Shown one piece after another: positions 27,611 through 36,181 of a stretch of 64,000 nucleotides of DNA; positions within the stretch are counted from its first letter, which is position 1; each line of letters begins with the position of its first letter. A model generated the notes under the pieces. That model did not search any database. It saw nothing but the letters and a program-made list of their open reading frames with translations, and had not been told where the DNA came from. Source of the stretch: Desulfatibacillum sp. (GTDB taxonomy: Bacteria > Desulfobacterota > Desulfobacteria > Desulfobacterales > Desulfatibacillaceae); assembly GCA_016342355.1 (NCBI GenBank), contig JAEINP010000021.1, positions 1 through 64,000 of the forward strand, read 5' to 3'. A program made the position numbers and the translations under genes.

Positions 27611-28321
27611 GTGCTTCTGGGAGTATTGATTGTGTTGGGCCTGGCGGTGCTTTATTCCTGTGTCAAGGAGGCGCCGCCGCCCGCCCAGAAGATCCCCATG
27701 CCCCGGCCTTATAAAATCGACGGAAAATGGTACCATCCCATCCCCGATGCCAGGGGCTTCACCCAAAAGGGTCTTGCCTCCTGGTACGGAAAGGATTTTC
27801 ACGGCAAAAAAACCGCCAACGGCGAGATTTACGATATGCACGCCATGACCGCAGCCCACAAGACCCTTCCATTGGGAACCCGGGTGCGGGTGTATAATCT
27901 CACCAATGGTAAAATATGCGACGTGCGCGTTAACGACCGGGGACCCTTTGTGCGGGGGCGGATCATAGACCTTTCCTATTCGGCGGCCAAGGAAATCGGC
28001 TTGGTTGGCCCGGGTGTGGCCAAGGTGCGCATCAAGGCCATGGCCCCACCGGCGGGAGCGGTTCAGGGGGATAGAAACGTTTATTACAAGGGCAATTTCA
28101 CCATTCAGGTAGGGGCTTTTAAAAGCCAGGCCAATGCTGAGAATTTGGTCAAAAAGTTGTCCGGAGATTATAACAACGCCCATTTAATTCGGGAAACCGT
28201 GGGCGATGACATTTTTTACAGGGTTCGGGTGGGCCAGTGCTCCACACTGGAGCAGGCTGCACAATTCCAGGCTGTGATGCAGGGGCGCGGCTATCCCAAC
28301 GCCTTTGTAGTGGCTGAATAA
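27611..28321 (+). CDS. rlpA: RlpA-like lytic transglycosylase lipoprotein with SPOR domain
   Basis: About 236 residues. A hydrophobic N-terminus leads to a lipobox-like LYSC. A double-psi beta-barrel (ASWYGKDFHGKKTANGE ... VNDRGPFVRGRIIDLSYSAA) has the catalytic Glu and Asp of RlpA. A C-terminal SPOR domain (FTIQVGAFKSQANAENLV) binds denuded septal glycan. The start is unclear. GTG 27611 gives a lipoprotein signal without a basic n-region. An ATG at 27494 would add 39 hydrophilic residues and overlap lon by 109 bases. Non-canonical starts between them are possible. It cleaves naked glycan strands at the division site in the outer-membrane/periplasm space. Confidence 0.85.
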   Translation: MLLGVLIVLGLAVLYSCVKEAPPPAQKIPMPRPYKIDGKWYHPIPDARGFTQKGLASWYGKDFHGKKTANGEIYDMHAMTAAHKTLPLGTRVRVYNLTNGKICDVRVNDRGPFVRGRIIDLSYSAAKEIGLVGPGVAKVRIKAMAPPAGAVQGDRNVYYKGNFTIQVGAFKSQANAENLVKKLSGDYNNAHLIRETVGDDIFYRVRVGQCSTLEQAAQFQAVMQGRGYPNAFVVAE

Positions 28322-28328
28322 AGGTATC

Positions 28329-28922
28329 ATGAATACGAAGCATATTGGGAAGGTCGTCTTCTTGGATCGAGACGGGGTGATCAACCGGGACTCCCCCGAA
28401 TATATAAAAAACTGGTCGGAATTCCATTTTCTGCCCGGGAGCCTGGAGGCTCTGGGAATCCTGAAAAGGCATGGATATACCGTGGTGGTCATTACCAATC
28501 AATCCATCATAGGCCGGAAAATGGTCGAGCCCCACGTCCTGGAGGAAACCCACAGGAATATGCGCCGGGCCGTCGCTGAAAGCGGTGGGGAAATCCATCA
28601 TATCTTCTTTTGCCCCCATACCCCGGATGGCCGCTGCCAATGCCGCAAACCCAAACCCGGTTTGCTTTTTCAGGCCAGGGACGCCCTGGGTATTGATCTG
28701 GCTGCCTGCGCCATGATCGGGGACAGCGCCAAAGACGTGCTGGCCGCCAGGAACGCAGGGTGTGGCCAAGCTGTTTTGGTAAGCACGGGAAACGGTAAAA
28801 CAGCTTTGGAAGATCTCCGGGAAAAAGGGGTTTCGCCCGATTACGTGGCATACGATCTGTTGGACGCGGTCCACTGGCTTGTAACCACGGACTGCCAGCC
28901 TTCCGGAGGCCCTCATGCCTGA
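28329..28922 (+). CDS. gmhB: D-glycero-D-manno-heptose 1,7-bisphosphate 7-phosphatase
   Basis: 197 residues, a HAD-superfamily histidinol-phosphatase-like enzyme. Motif I is FLDRDGVIN, motif II ITNQS, the zinc-binding loop CPHTPDGRCQCRKPKPG, and motif IV IGDSAKDVLAARNAG. The zinc loop with C-x-H and C-x-C distinguishes GmhB from other HADs. It makes heptose 1-phosphate for lipopolysaccharide inner core. It starts 8 bases after rlpA and overlaps recD2 by 8 bases, so it lies inside the tight run although no other heptose genes are nearby. Confidence 0.9.
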   Translation: MNTKHIGKVVFLDRDGVINRDSPEYIKNWSEFHFLPGSLEALGILKRHGYTVVVITNQSIIGRKMVEPHVLEETHRNMRRAVAESGGEIHHIFFCPHTPDGRCQCRKPKPGLLFQARDALGIDLAACAMIGDSAKDVLAARNAGCGQAVLVSTGNGKTALEDLREKGVSPDYVAYDLLDAVHWLVTTDCQPSGGPHA

Positions 28923-31101
28923 AATTCAAGGCAAAGTGCAGGGCGTCACCTTTTTTAACGAACGCAATATGTACACCATTGCCAGGGTGGACACGGGCCA
29001 GGACCTGGTCACCATGGTGGGCGCCATGGGCCGCCTGGGCGTGGGTGAATCTCTCAAGGTGCAGGGAGAGTGGGATGTGCACCCACGGTTCGGCAAGCAA
29101 TTCAAGGTGGAATCTTTTGAAGTGATCATGCCCACCACCCTGGACGGAGTCAGGAACTATCTGGCCTCGGGCATGATCCGGGGCGTAGGGCCCACCATGG
29201 CGGACCGCATTATCTCCCGTTTTGGGGAAAAGGCCCTGGAAATCCTGGATGAGTCCCCCCAAAGGCTTTCCGAAGTCAACGGCATCGGCAAAAAAAAACT
29301 GGCGGGGATTATAGAAGACTGGAGGGAAAAACGCACCCAGCGCAATGTCCTCATGTTTTTGGCCAGCTTTGGAATAGGCACAGCTTACGGGGTGCGCATA
29401 TTCCAGACCTATGGTCAGGACACAGGCAGGATTATCAAGGAAAATCCTTACAAACTGGCCGAGGACGTGGCAGGCATAGGCTTTTCCACCGCAGACGGCA
29501 TTGCCCGCAAAATGGGCATCCCCATAGATTCTCCCAAGCGCATGGAGGCGGGCATTCTCCATGTCCTTACCCGGGCTTCGGGCAACGGGCATTTTTTTGT
29601 GCCCAAGGACGAACTGATTCCGGAGGCCGCCGGGCTTCTGGAACAGCATGTGTCGGATGTTGACAATGCGCTCCACACCCTGTGGCAGACCAGCCGGGTG
29701 ATCATCGACAAAATAAAGGATGACCCTGAAAATCCCCGGGACCTGGTTTATCTGACCCCCCATTATGCCACGGAAGTGGGGCTGGCCCGGCGAATGCAGG
29801 CTTTCCTTACTGTTCCCCTTGCCATGACGAAAATCCGTACAGAGGAGGCGCTGGACCGGGTGCATAAGCGGTTCGCCATCCGTCTTTCCCAGGAACAACT
29901 GGATGTACTGGAAAAAATATTCGACGCCAGGATTTCGGTCATCACAGGCGGGCCGGGTACGGGTAAGACAACCCTGGTTCGATCCGTGCAATTGTTGTTC
30001 AGCGCCATGGGCAAAAATGTTTTGCTGGTGGCCCCCACAGGCAGGGCTGCCAAACGGCTGTCGGAAGTAACTTCCAGGGATGCGTTCACCATTCACCGGG
30101 CCCTGGCCTATGATTTCAAAGCCAATGAGTTTCACAAAAACGAGGAAGATCCCCTGGACGCGGAAGTGATTATTGTGGACGAGGCCTCCATGGTGGACAC
30201 GTTTTTGATGTATCACCTGATCAAGGCCATCCCCATGAACGCCGTGCTCATTTTGGTGGGGGATGTGTCCCAGTTGCCGCCGGTGGGGCCGGGAAACGCC
30301 CTGCGCGATATTATTGAATCGGGACAGGCGCCGGTGTTTCACCTGACTAAAATATTCCGGCAGGCAGCTCAAAGCCTGATTGTTCAAAACGCCCACCGAA
30401 TCAACGCCGGCCAGGACCTTTTGACGGATCCGGGGGAGGATTATCCTGACCCGGATTTTTATTTTTTATCGGAGAACGATCAGGAAAGAATGGTTTCTCT
30501 GGTGTTGACCATGTGCCGGGAACGCATACCCGACCGGTTCGGTTTTGACCCCATGACCCAGATTCAGGTGCTCACCCCCATGCACAAGGGGCCTGCGGGA
30601 ACAGTGAACCTTAACCGTCAGCTCCAGATGGTTTTAAATCCCGGTCCCGATGTCCTGACCCGGGGAGATCAGATTTTTCGGCCTGGCGATAAGGTCATGC
30701 AAATCAAGAATAATTATTCCAAGGAGATTTTCAACGGAGATATAGGCACGATCCGCCATATGAATCCCGGCGAAAAAAGCGTGGTGGTGGAGTTTGATAC
30801 CGGTTCTGTCCCCTACACCTTCAGTGAAATGGAGGAACTGGTTTTGGCCTACGCCATTTCCGTGCACAAATCTCAGGGATCGGAATACCCTGCCGTGATC
30901 ATGCTTTTGTCCACGGCCCATTACGCGTTGCTGCAACGCAACCTTGTTTATACCGGATTAACCCGGGCCAAAAGGCTCATGGTGCTGGTGGCCAGCAAAA
31001 AAGCCATTTCGCTGGCAATCAACAATGATACGCCCTCACGGCGCGCCACCCGGCTGGCACACAGATTGCGGGAATCCTCCCCGTCTTTGATTTCGTCTTA
31101 A
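28915..31101 (+). CDS. recD2: RecD2-type SF1B DNA helicase
   Basis: 728 residues. The N-terminal extension (1-330) contains the OB-like and helix-hairpin-helix elements seen in RecD2 (GVGPTMADRIISRFGEKAL; VNGIGKKKLAGIIEDW). The helicase core has Walker A GGPGTGKTT near residue 342, Walker B IIVDEASMVD near residue 418, GDVSQLPPVGPG, and the late motifs VHKSQGSEYP and YTGLTRAKRL. It is a 5'-3' helicase independent of RecBC. The start overlaps gmhB by 8 bases. No recB/recC are present here, which fits the stand-alone class. Confidence 0.93.
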   Translation: MPEIQGKVQGVTFFNERNMYTIARVDTGQDLVTMVGAMGRLGVGESLKVQGEWDVHPRFGKQFKVESFEVIMPTTLDGVRNYLASGMIRGVGPTMADRIISRFGEKALEILDESPQRLSEVNGIGKKKLAGIIEDWREKRTQRNVLMFLASFGIGTAYGVRIFQTYGQDTGRIIKENPYKLAEDVAGIGFSTADGIARKMGIPIDSPKRMEAGILHVLTRASGNGHFFVPKDELIPEAAGLLEQHVSDVDNALHTLWQTSRVIIDKIKDDPENPRDLVYLTPHYATEVGLARRMQAFLTVPLAMTKIRTEEALDRVHKRFAIRLSQEQLDVLEKIFDARISVITGGPGTGKTTLVRSVQLLFSAMGKNVLLVAPTGRAAKRLSEVTSRDAFTIHRALAYDFKANEFHKNEEDPLDAEVIIVDEASMVDTFLMYHLIKAIPMNAVLILVGDVSQLPPVGPGNALRDIIESGQAPVFHLTKIFRQAAQSLIVQNAHRINAGQDLLTDPGEDYPDPDFYFLSENDQERMVSLVLTMCRERIPDRFGFDPMTQIQVLTPMHKGPAGTVNLNRQLQMVLNPGPDVLTRGDQIFRPGDKVMQIKNNYSKEIFNGDIGTIRHMNPGEKSVVVEFDTGSVPYTFSEMEELVLAYAISVHKSQGSEYPAVIMLLSTAHYALLQRNLVYTGLTRAKRLMVLVASKKAISLAINNDTPSRRATRLAHRLRESSPSLISS

Positions 31102-31112
31102 AGGAGGCTTCC

Positions 31113-31850
31113 ATGACAAAATACCCGGGTTATTATCTGATTGTGAGCCTGGTGCTTCTTGCCGCGCTGCCACCGTTTCTTTTTGCTGAATTTTTCAAGT
31201 ATACCGATGAATCCGGGCAATCGGTTTACGTGGACGATGTGAGCAAAATTCCTTCCCAATACAGGGACCAAGTGGATTCCTACACGGAGGATGAGGATCG
31301 CCTTAATCCTGTGGAAAGGATGGCCCTGGAAGCGCAAAAGGAGCGGGAGCAGGCGCTCCGGCAACAACAAAGGGACCAGTCCCTGGATTTAAACCGCAGG
31401 AAAGCGCAACAGAAAAAGGCCCAATCCCCAAAGACCTCCAATCCCCTGCCCACAATCCCCCATCACAAGGGGGCTACCAATGTGGTTATCGCCAACGGGC
31501 AGGTGGCGGTGCCGGTCCAGTTCCGGCACAACGGAAAACGGGTTACGGCCTCCTTGTTGCTGGATACCGGCGCCAATACAACGCTCATTAGCAAAAGTGT
31601 GGGAGATCAGTTGGGCCTGGAAGGCGGCAAGACCGTGGGGATTCAGGTTGTAGGAGGGGCGGTGATCCCCGGACAGCATGTGGCGCTGGACGAGATGGCG
31701 GTGGGGCCTCATAAAAAGAGGCATGTGACCGTTATTGTCCTGGACAAGGCGGGCGTGGGAGGACACCAGGGCTTGTTGGGGATGGATTTTCTCATGGGGA
31801 TCAAATTTCATGTGGACTATGACAGGCAGCGCATTGTCTGGTCAGGCTAA
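31113..31850 (+). CDS. Exported retropepsin-like aspartic protease with DUF4124-like N-terminus
   Basis: 245 residues. It has a signal peptide (residues 1-25), then a short DUF4124-like segment (FFKYTDESGQSVYVDDVSKIP), then a charged Q/K/R-rich linker, and a C-terminal TIGR02281/gag-asp type domain with catalytic LLDTGANTT near residue 152 and the second motif GLLGMDFLMG. It is presumably a dimeric periplasmic aspartyl protease. AAGGAGG precedes the ATG. It lies 11 bases after recD2 and 20 bases before the MetV-like gene. Confidence 0.85.
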   Translation: MTKYPGYYLIVSLVLLAALPPFLFAEFFKYTDESGQSVYVDDVSKIPSQYRDQVDSYTEDEDRLNPVERMALEAQKEREQALRQQQRDQSLDLNRRKAQQKKAQSPKTSNPLPTIPHHKGATNVVIANGQVAVPVQFRHNGKRVTASLLLDTGANTTLISKSVGDQLGLEGGKTVGIQVVGGAVIPGQHVALDEMAVGPHKKRHVTVIVLDKAGVGGHQGLLGMDFLMGIKFHVDYDRQRIVWSG

Positions 31851-31870
31851 GGGAGGGGGAGAGAAACGCC

Positions 31871-32605
31871 ATGGTAAAAAGCGAATGGAAGCCTGAGGAG
31901 GAAATCAGGCTGGCCTTGGAAGGCAAAGAGCGCATTGCCGTCATCTCTTGCGCGGTCTGCGCCAACCTCAGCGGTACGGGGGGCAACCAAGGACTCAAAA
32001 CAATGAAGGGCCTTGCCAAAAAATGGGGTAAAAAAGTTGTTGTATCCCAATGTGTGGTGGCCTGTTGTTCCCGGGAAATCATGGAACACGCTAAAAGAGT
32101 CCACCTGGACCCAGTGGCGGAAAAATGCGACGCCCTGGTCATGCTCAGTTGCTCCGGAGGCGTTAAATCCGCCTTTATCGCCCAACCCGATATGCCGGTT
32201 GTGGCGGCCCTGGATTCCATGGGAAGCGCCGTGGTCACCCGAAAACCCAATCTCATAGCCGAAAGCCTGTGCATCGGCTGCGGGCAATGCGTCCTGTCCT
32301 ATACGGGCGGTATTTGCCCCATGAGCAAATGCCCGGCCAAACGCCGCTATTCCCCGTGCTCCAAGCAACCTGTCGGGACAGATCAATGCGCCGTGGACTC
32401 AACCAGGAAATGCGTCTGGAAGGAGATTGAAAAGCGCGGCGACATGGAAGCCCTCAAAGCCCTGGGCGAAAGGCATAAAAATGGAGACGGTCCGAGACCG
32501 GCATCCATTATCCCAACAGAGTTTCCCAGCCTGGGGAAATCATTGGTGGGCTGGGCCATGGCCAAGGGCGGCCGATTTGCCTGGGTTATCAGTTCCATCC
32601 TGTAA
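31871..32605 (+). CDS. MetV-like (methylenetetrahydrofolate reductase C-terminal/zinc domain) protein
   Basis: 244 residues. The fold matches the MTHFR_C/MetV family: VISCAVCANLSGTGG near the N-terminus, VSQCVVACCSREIM, LVMLSCSGGVKS, then the cysteine cluster ESLCIGCGQCVLSYTGGICPMSKCPAKRRYSPC near residues 137-165. In acetogens MetV is a partner of the MetF methylenetetrahydrofolate reductase of the Wood-Ljungdahl pathway. No metF is adjacent here, although the gene follows six genes in the same orientation. Function in C1 oxidation or fixation of a sulfate reducer is plausible but inferred. Confidence 0.78.
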   Translation: MVKSEWKPEEEIRLALEGKERIAVISCAVCANLSGTGGNQGLKTMKGLAKKWGKKVVVSQCVVACCSREIMEHAKRVHLDPVAEKCDALVMLSCSGGVKSAFIAQPDMPVVAALDSMGSAVVTRKPNLIAESLCIGCGQCVLSYTGGICPMSKCPAKRRYSPCSKQPVGTDQCAVDSTRKCVWKEIEKRGDMEALKALGERHKNGDGPRPASIIPTEFPSLGKSLVGWAMAKGGRFAWVISSIL

Positions 32606-32702
32606 CAAAAATTTCCTCTGGAGATCGTGGGTTTACTAACTGCCTGACTATATGGATTGGCGCCATTGGCGGCAAATCTTTGGGCGGCACGGGATTTTTT
32701 TG

Positions 32703-32742
32703 TTGACCATATCGAGTAGTGTGTAGTAAACACTATTTATAA
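32703..32742 (+). promoter_or_regulatory. Promoter-like A+T-rich region with small palindrome ahead of the papain-like genes
   Basis: TTGACC (32703-32708) resembles a -35. TAGTGT (32717-32722) and ACACTA (32730-32735) form an inverted repeat with a 7-base spacer, and TTTATAAG follows. The spacing of a matching -10 is not ideal, so only the general location is suggested. Confidence 0.3.
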
Positions 32743-32831
32743 GGGTGCAAAAATGCGAGGTGCGGCCTGTTCTGCCAAACTCATGGCTTCTGCACCCATG
32801 TCCGTTCATTAACCTGCAAGGAGGAAAAACC

Positions 32832-33404
32832 ATGTCCAAGGATGTGAACAATCCCCCGGCCCTTGTTGCCCAGGAAACCGGGGCCTGGTGCTTTGCCGCG
32901 GCAGAGCAGATGGCCCGGGCCTATTTCGGCCTTCTTCCCATTTCCCAGTACGAGATAGCCTATAACAGCCTCATGGGCCTGGTGGCAGCCCAGGCGCCGC
33001 CCCACTTCAACCAATGGAATATCGCCTCCATGGCGGACCTGCTGGCCAACATCACCACAAACATCACGCCCACCCAAGTGGCCCAGTCCGGGCAGCCTCC
33101 CAATCCCCTGAGCCAGCGTGTGGCCTTGGTGCGCGCCACCTATGGGGCATTCAACAACGTGCCCTTTAACGGCAGCATCAGCAATGTGTGCACTCCGGGG
33201 AATTTCAGGGCGGACATTGAGGCGAACAAGATCGTGGTCATAGGGAACGCCATTCATTACTACATTGTGTACGGATACGACGACCGGGATGGGTTTGTCT
33301 TGAAGGTGAGGGACCCCTGGCCTCCGGGAGTGGGGGGGCAGGCAACCACCATTGATTACGATACCTTCAATGCCTGGGCAAGCAAGGTTGCCATTCGATT
33401 TTAG
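32832..33404 (+). CDS. Papain-fold cysteine protease-like protein, copy 1
   Basis: 190 residues. The N-terminal block AQETGAWCFAAAEQMA resembles the catalytic Gln-Cys segment of C39/C70 (AvrRpt2-like) papain-fold proteases; His142 in AIHYYIVYGYDD and Asp161 in KVRDPWP fit the His and Asp of the triad. There is no signal peptide, propeptide or membrane segment. AAGGAGG precedes the ATG at 32832. The next gene is a paralogue with all four residues at matching places. Target and role are unknown; effector-like or self-defence proteases are possibilities, not shown. Confidence 0.7.
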   Translation: MSKDVNNPPALVAQETGAWCFAAAEQMARAYFGLLPISQYEIAYNSLMGLVAAQAPPHFNQWNIASMADLLANITTNITPTQVAQSGQPPNPLSQRVALVRATYGAFNNVPFNGSISNVCTPGNFRADIEANKIVVIGNAIHYYIVYGYDDRDGFVLKVRDPWPPGVGGQATTIDYDTFNAWASKVAIRF

Positions 33405-33502
33405 TGGAGACTGATTTTAGGATCTTGTCCATAAGCCGGGACACTGCACTACCCCTTTGTTCCCCGCATGGGCATGACAACCGTGCTCCAGGAGGTGCAT
33501 AA

Positions 33503-34069
33503 ATGTCCAGAACCGTGACCAACCCGCCGCCCTTGATCGCCCAGGAGACCCCGGCTTGGTGCTTTGCCGCAGCCGAACAAATGGCCCGGAAATATCTGGG
33601 GCTGGATGTTCCTTCTCAGTTCAAATTAGCCTATGACTGCCTCATGGTATTGGTGAACGCCCAACTCAATCCTCATTTCACCAACTATATGGTGGCCTGT
33701 ATTTCAGATGCATTTAACAATGTCACCGCCGACAGCACGCCCGCGTTGGTGGCCCTGTCCGGCAATCAGCCCAATCCTAACAGTCAGTTAGTGGGGCTGA
33801 TAAGCAACACCTGGGGATTTGTGAATCACAACAACTTGAATGGAACCATGTATAATGCCTGCACGCCCCAGCAGTTTTGGACTGAAATCCAGGCAAACCG
33901 CATTGTGATCATCGGGAGCGCCAACCACTATTATGTGGTTTACGGGTATGAAGACACAGCCAACGCTCCCTTTATGTTGCTGGTTCGAGATCCCATGGGA
34001 GGACATGCCGCTTCTATTCCCTTTACCACTTTTAACGGGTGGGCAAACAAGGTGGTGATTCGGTTTTAA
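33503..34069 (+). CDS. Papain-fold cysteine protease-like protein, copy 2
   Basis: 188 residues, aligned over its length with the preceding gene: AQETPAWCFAAAEQMARKY has Gln14 and Cys20 at the same positions, followed by NHYYVVYGYED with His142 and LVRDPMGGHA with Asp163. The middle region has diverged strongly, so the duplication is not recent. AGGAGG lies before the ATG. It starts 98 bases after copy 1, with no terminator between them, so the two may be one transcript. It ends 28 bases from a convergent acyltransferase gene. Confidence 0.7.
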   Translation: MSRTVTNPPPLIAQETPAWCFAAAEQMARKYLGLDVPSQFKLAYDCLMVLVNAQLNPHFTNYMVACISDAFNNVTADSTPALVALSGNQPNPNSQLVGLISNTWGFVNHNNLNGTMYNACTPQQFWTEIQANRIVIIGSANHYYVVYGYEDTANAPFMLLVRDPMGGHAASIPFTTFNGWANKVVIRF

Positions 34070-34097
34070 CTGCGAAAGGGTTTGTGTTTACGGTGGA

Positions 34098-34928
34098 TCA
34101 GGCAGCCTTGCTGGTTTTGCCCTTTTCAGCAAGGCGGGTGAGAGTTTTTTGCATGGCGTTTTCCACCTTGTCTGAGCATTGGCGCACATAATCCGGGTCC
34201 TGGGCGGCTTTTTCACCCCTGCGCCGAAAGCGAATGGGCTTCATCACTTCAATGGTTATCCGGGTGGGGTAGGGCAGAAAAACCGGAGCAGGGCCGGGGA
34301 CAATTCCCCATGGAAGGCAAATAGTCAAAGGCCATACCTTGGTGCGGAGCCATTTGTCCATGTGCAAGGTTTTGGCCAGCCACTGGTTGTCGCTCACAAT
34401 AATATTGGCGGAATGCGCCCCTTGGGCCACAATGGGGATGATGGGAACCTTTTCCTGAAGCGCCAGCTTCATGTATCCGTTGCGTCCGCTAAAAACAATT
34501 TTGTTCCTATGCTTGAAAGGCCGCATGGCATCCGTATCCCCGCCAGGATATACCAGCACCTTTCTTCCCCGGGCAAAGGCCTTGGCCGCATTTTCGTGAC
34601 AGGCGCGAACCCCTCCCATTTTGGTGATCAACTGGTTCAGCACAGGAAACCGTATAGGCACATCATGGGCAAGTCCGTAGGGCAGGGCGTCCACTCCTAT
34701 GGTTTTATAGGCCTCGGTGAACAGGATGAAGGTGTCCAGGGTCATCATGCCCATGTTGTGGTTGCCCACATACAGGGCAGGTCCCCGAGGAATATTTTCC
34801 AGGCCGTGGACCGAAGCCCTAAAATATTTTTTCAGAAGCCATCCCCCCAGGGGGGAAACCCAGTCTATGAGGCCAAGATCCCGGTTTTCCAGACTGTCCA
34901 CATCCTGGTTTTTTAGTAAATCAGTCAT
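34098..34928 (-). CDS. Lysophospholipid/glycerol acyltransferase family protein
   Basis: 276 residues. The acyltransferase core includes YVGNHNMGMMTLDTFI (His motif), MGGVRACHENA, VLVYPGGDTDAMRPF (substrate motif) and VPIIPIVAQGAH. It resembles the DAGAT-like/hemolysin-type lysophospholipid acyltransferases that acylate glycerolipids at the inner membrane. The ATG at 34928 has GGAG upstream; an in-frame ATG at 34979 adds 17 residues but lacks a ribosome binding site. The gene is not in an operon. Confidence 0.82.
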   Translation of the reverse strand: MTDLLKNQDVDSLENRDLGLIDWVSPLGGWLLKKYFRASVHGLENIPRGPALYVGNHNMGMMTLDTFILFTEAYKTIGVDALPYGLAHDVPIRFPVLNQLITKMGGVRACHENAAKAFARGRKVLVYPGGDTDAMRPFKHRNKIVFSGRNGYMKLALQEKVPIIPIVAQGAHSANIIVSDNQWLAKTLHMDKWLRTKVWPLTICLPWGIVPGPAPVFLPYPTRITIEVMKPIRFRRRGEKAAQDPDYVRQCSDKVENAMQKTLTRLAEKGKTSKAA

Positions 34929-35496
34929 GCTGTAGGCGCTCCGAATTCCAAAAGGGTGAAAAATTACCCTAAAATTCATCGTTTGGCCAAATATTTAGCA
35001 CATTTTGGGGTATGACGCAATACGTCATGGCAGTATGCTCAGGGCCAATTCCTGTTTCAACCTTGTCTTGAATGTCTTTCTCGTAAGCTGCTTGTTAAAT
35101 GCAATATTAAAGGCATTATAGGGCGTAATATATCAGTGAGTGTCAAAAATTAGGGAAAGACGCTTGACAGGGTCTGATTTTGAATTAAGTTTTGATTGAA
35201 AGTTGAGAATGGAAACAAAACATTCAGTTTCCGCTATATTTTTTCAGCCTTAACCCCGGAAAAGGAGGAAAAAATGCTTTCAAGCCCCTTCCCATGAGTT
35301 ATCCACCCATTGACGCCAGGGAAAAAGGATGGAATTTACCGTCGCAAGATGCAGGCGCACGTTCCTGTTTGATCGCTTTTCCCTGTTTTCAATCAAAGCC
35401 TTAAAGCATTGATCGCACGGTAACATGTGGGGCCCATTCTGGAATGATAAATAGAGTTCCAGGACCGCGACCTTTTGTGCGGAAAGGAGAAGTCAC
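34929..35496. other. A+T-rich intergenic region with a strong ribosome binding site in front of a 7-codon frame
   Basis: Relative to its neighbours this region is A+T-rich. AAGGAGGAAAAA stands directly before an ATG at 35274, but the frame ends after seven codons (35274-35297), and a second ATG overlaps that stop (ATGA) and opens 36 codons (35294-35404) with no recognisable product. This may be a decayed gene or a leader. TTGACA at 35164-35169 is a possible -35. Confidence 0.35.
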
Positions 35497-36165
35497 ATGC
35501 AACTGGAAAAAAAATATTCAATGGCCAAATTGGGTATGGCGGTTTTGCTGGTCATCTGTGTTGGGCTTGGTGTGTCCTTGCTAAGGGATAAAAAGGACTC
35601 AACCACCCTGGACGTTTGGAAGTCGGCCTCAGGGACAAAGAGTTTTGAATCGTTTCCCAAATCTTTTGCCAAGGAATTCAAACAAGGCCAGAATCATGCC
35701 TTTGATATGCTGGATAAGTATTTTGATGACAGCTTTTTTAAAGGATACGGGAAGCCCTTTGAAGAGATGGAAAAAATGAGGGAAGAACTCATGAACCAGA
35801 TGGAAAAGGGCATGCAGGGTTCCTTTGATAATTCTTGGGATGACTGGTACAATTCCAGGTTTTCAGGCGGTGGGTCCATTAGTTTGAATATGGAGGAAAC
35901 TGCCCACTCCTATGTTTATCGGATTACCATCCCCAATCGTGAAGAGCAGAGCCTGAAGGTGGATGTTTCGAAAGACGGCATTAAGATAGAGGGAAAACTG
36001 AACCGGAAAGTTGTCAAAACAGACGGGGACGGTAATGTGGTTTCCAGGCAACAAGTGCAAAGCTCGGTCAGCCAGCATTTTTCTCTGCCCTCAAACGCGG
36101 ACTATGCCAAGGCCGCAATAACCAACAGTGAGGATGAAATTGTTATAAAGATACCCAAAATATAG
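35497..36165 (+). CDS. Membrane-anchored or periplasmic Hsp20/alpha-crystallin protein
   Basis: 222 residues. An N-terminal membrane segment (residues ~10-29, LGMAVLLVICVGLGVSLL) follows a short basic tail. A charged helical linker rich in Phe, Met and Glu (50-115) precedes a C-terminal alpha-crystallin domain (~125-222) with AHSYVYRITIPNREEQSLKVDV, ...SSVSQHFSLPSNADYAKAAITN and a final IVIKIPKI, which holds the I-x-I tail motif. Most Hsp20s are cytosolic, so an extracytoplasmic one is unusual. GGAAAGGAG precedes the ATG. It is single and convergent with the Usp-like gene. Confidence 0.82.
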   Translation: MQLEKKYSMAKLGMAVLLVICVGLGVSLLRDKKDSTTLDVWKSASGTKSFESFPKSFAKEFKQGQNHAFDMLDKYFDDSFFKGYGKPFEEMEKMREELMNQMEKGMQGSFDNSWDDWYNSRFSGGGSISLNMEETAHSYVYRITIPNREEQSLKVDVSKDGIKIEGKLNRKVVKTDGDGNVVSRQQVQSSVSQHFSLPSNADYAKAAITNSEDEIVIKIPKI

Positions 36166-36181
36166 ACTTGGTGGGTATCTG

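Noticed and set aside
28507-30396. A 629-codon open frame on the minus strand
   Set aside because: Antisense to gmhB and recD2, which carry complete catalytic motifs; no ribosome binding site or domain in the antisense product.
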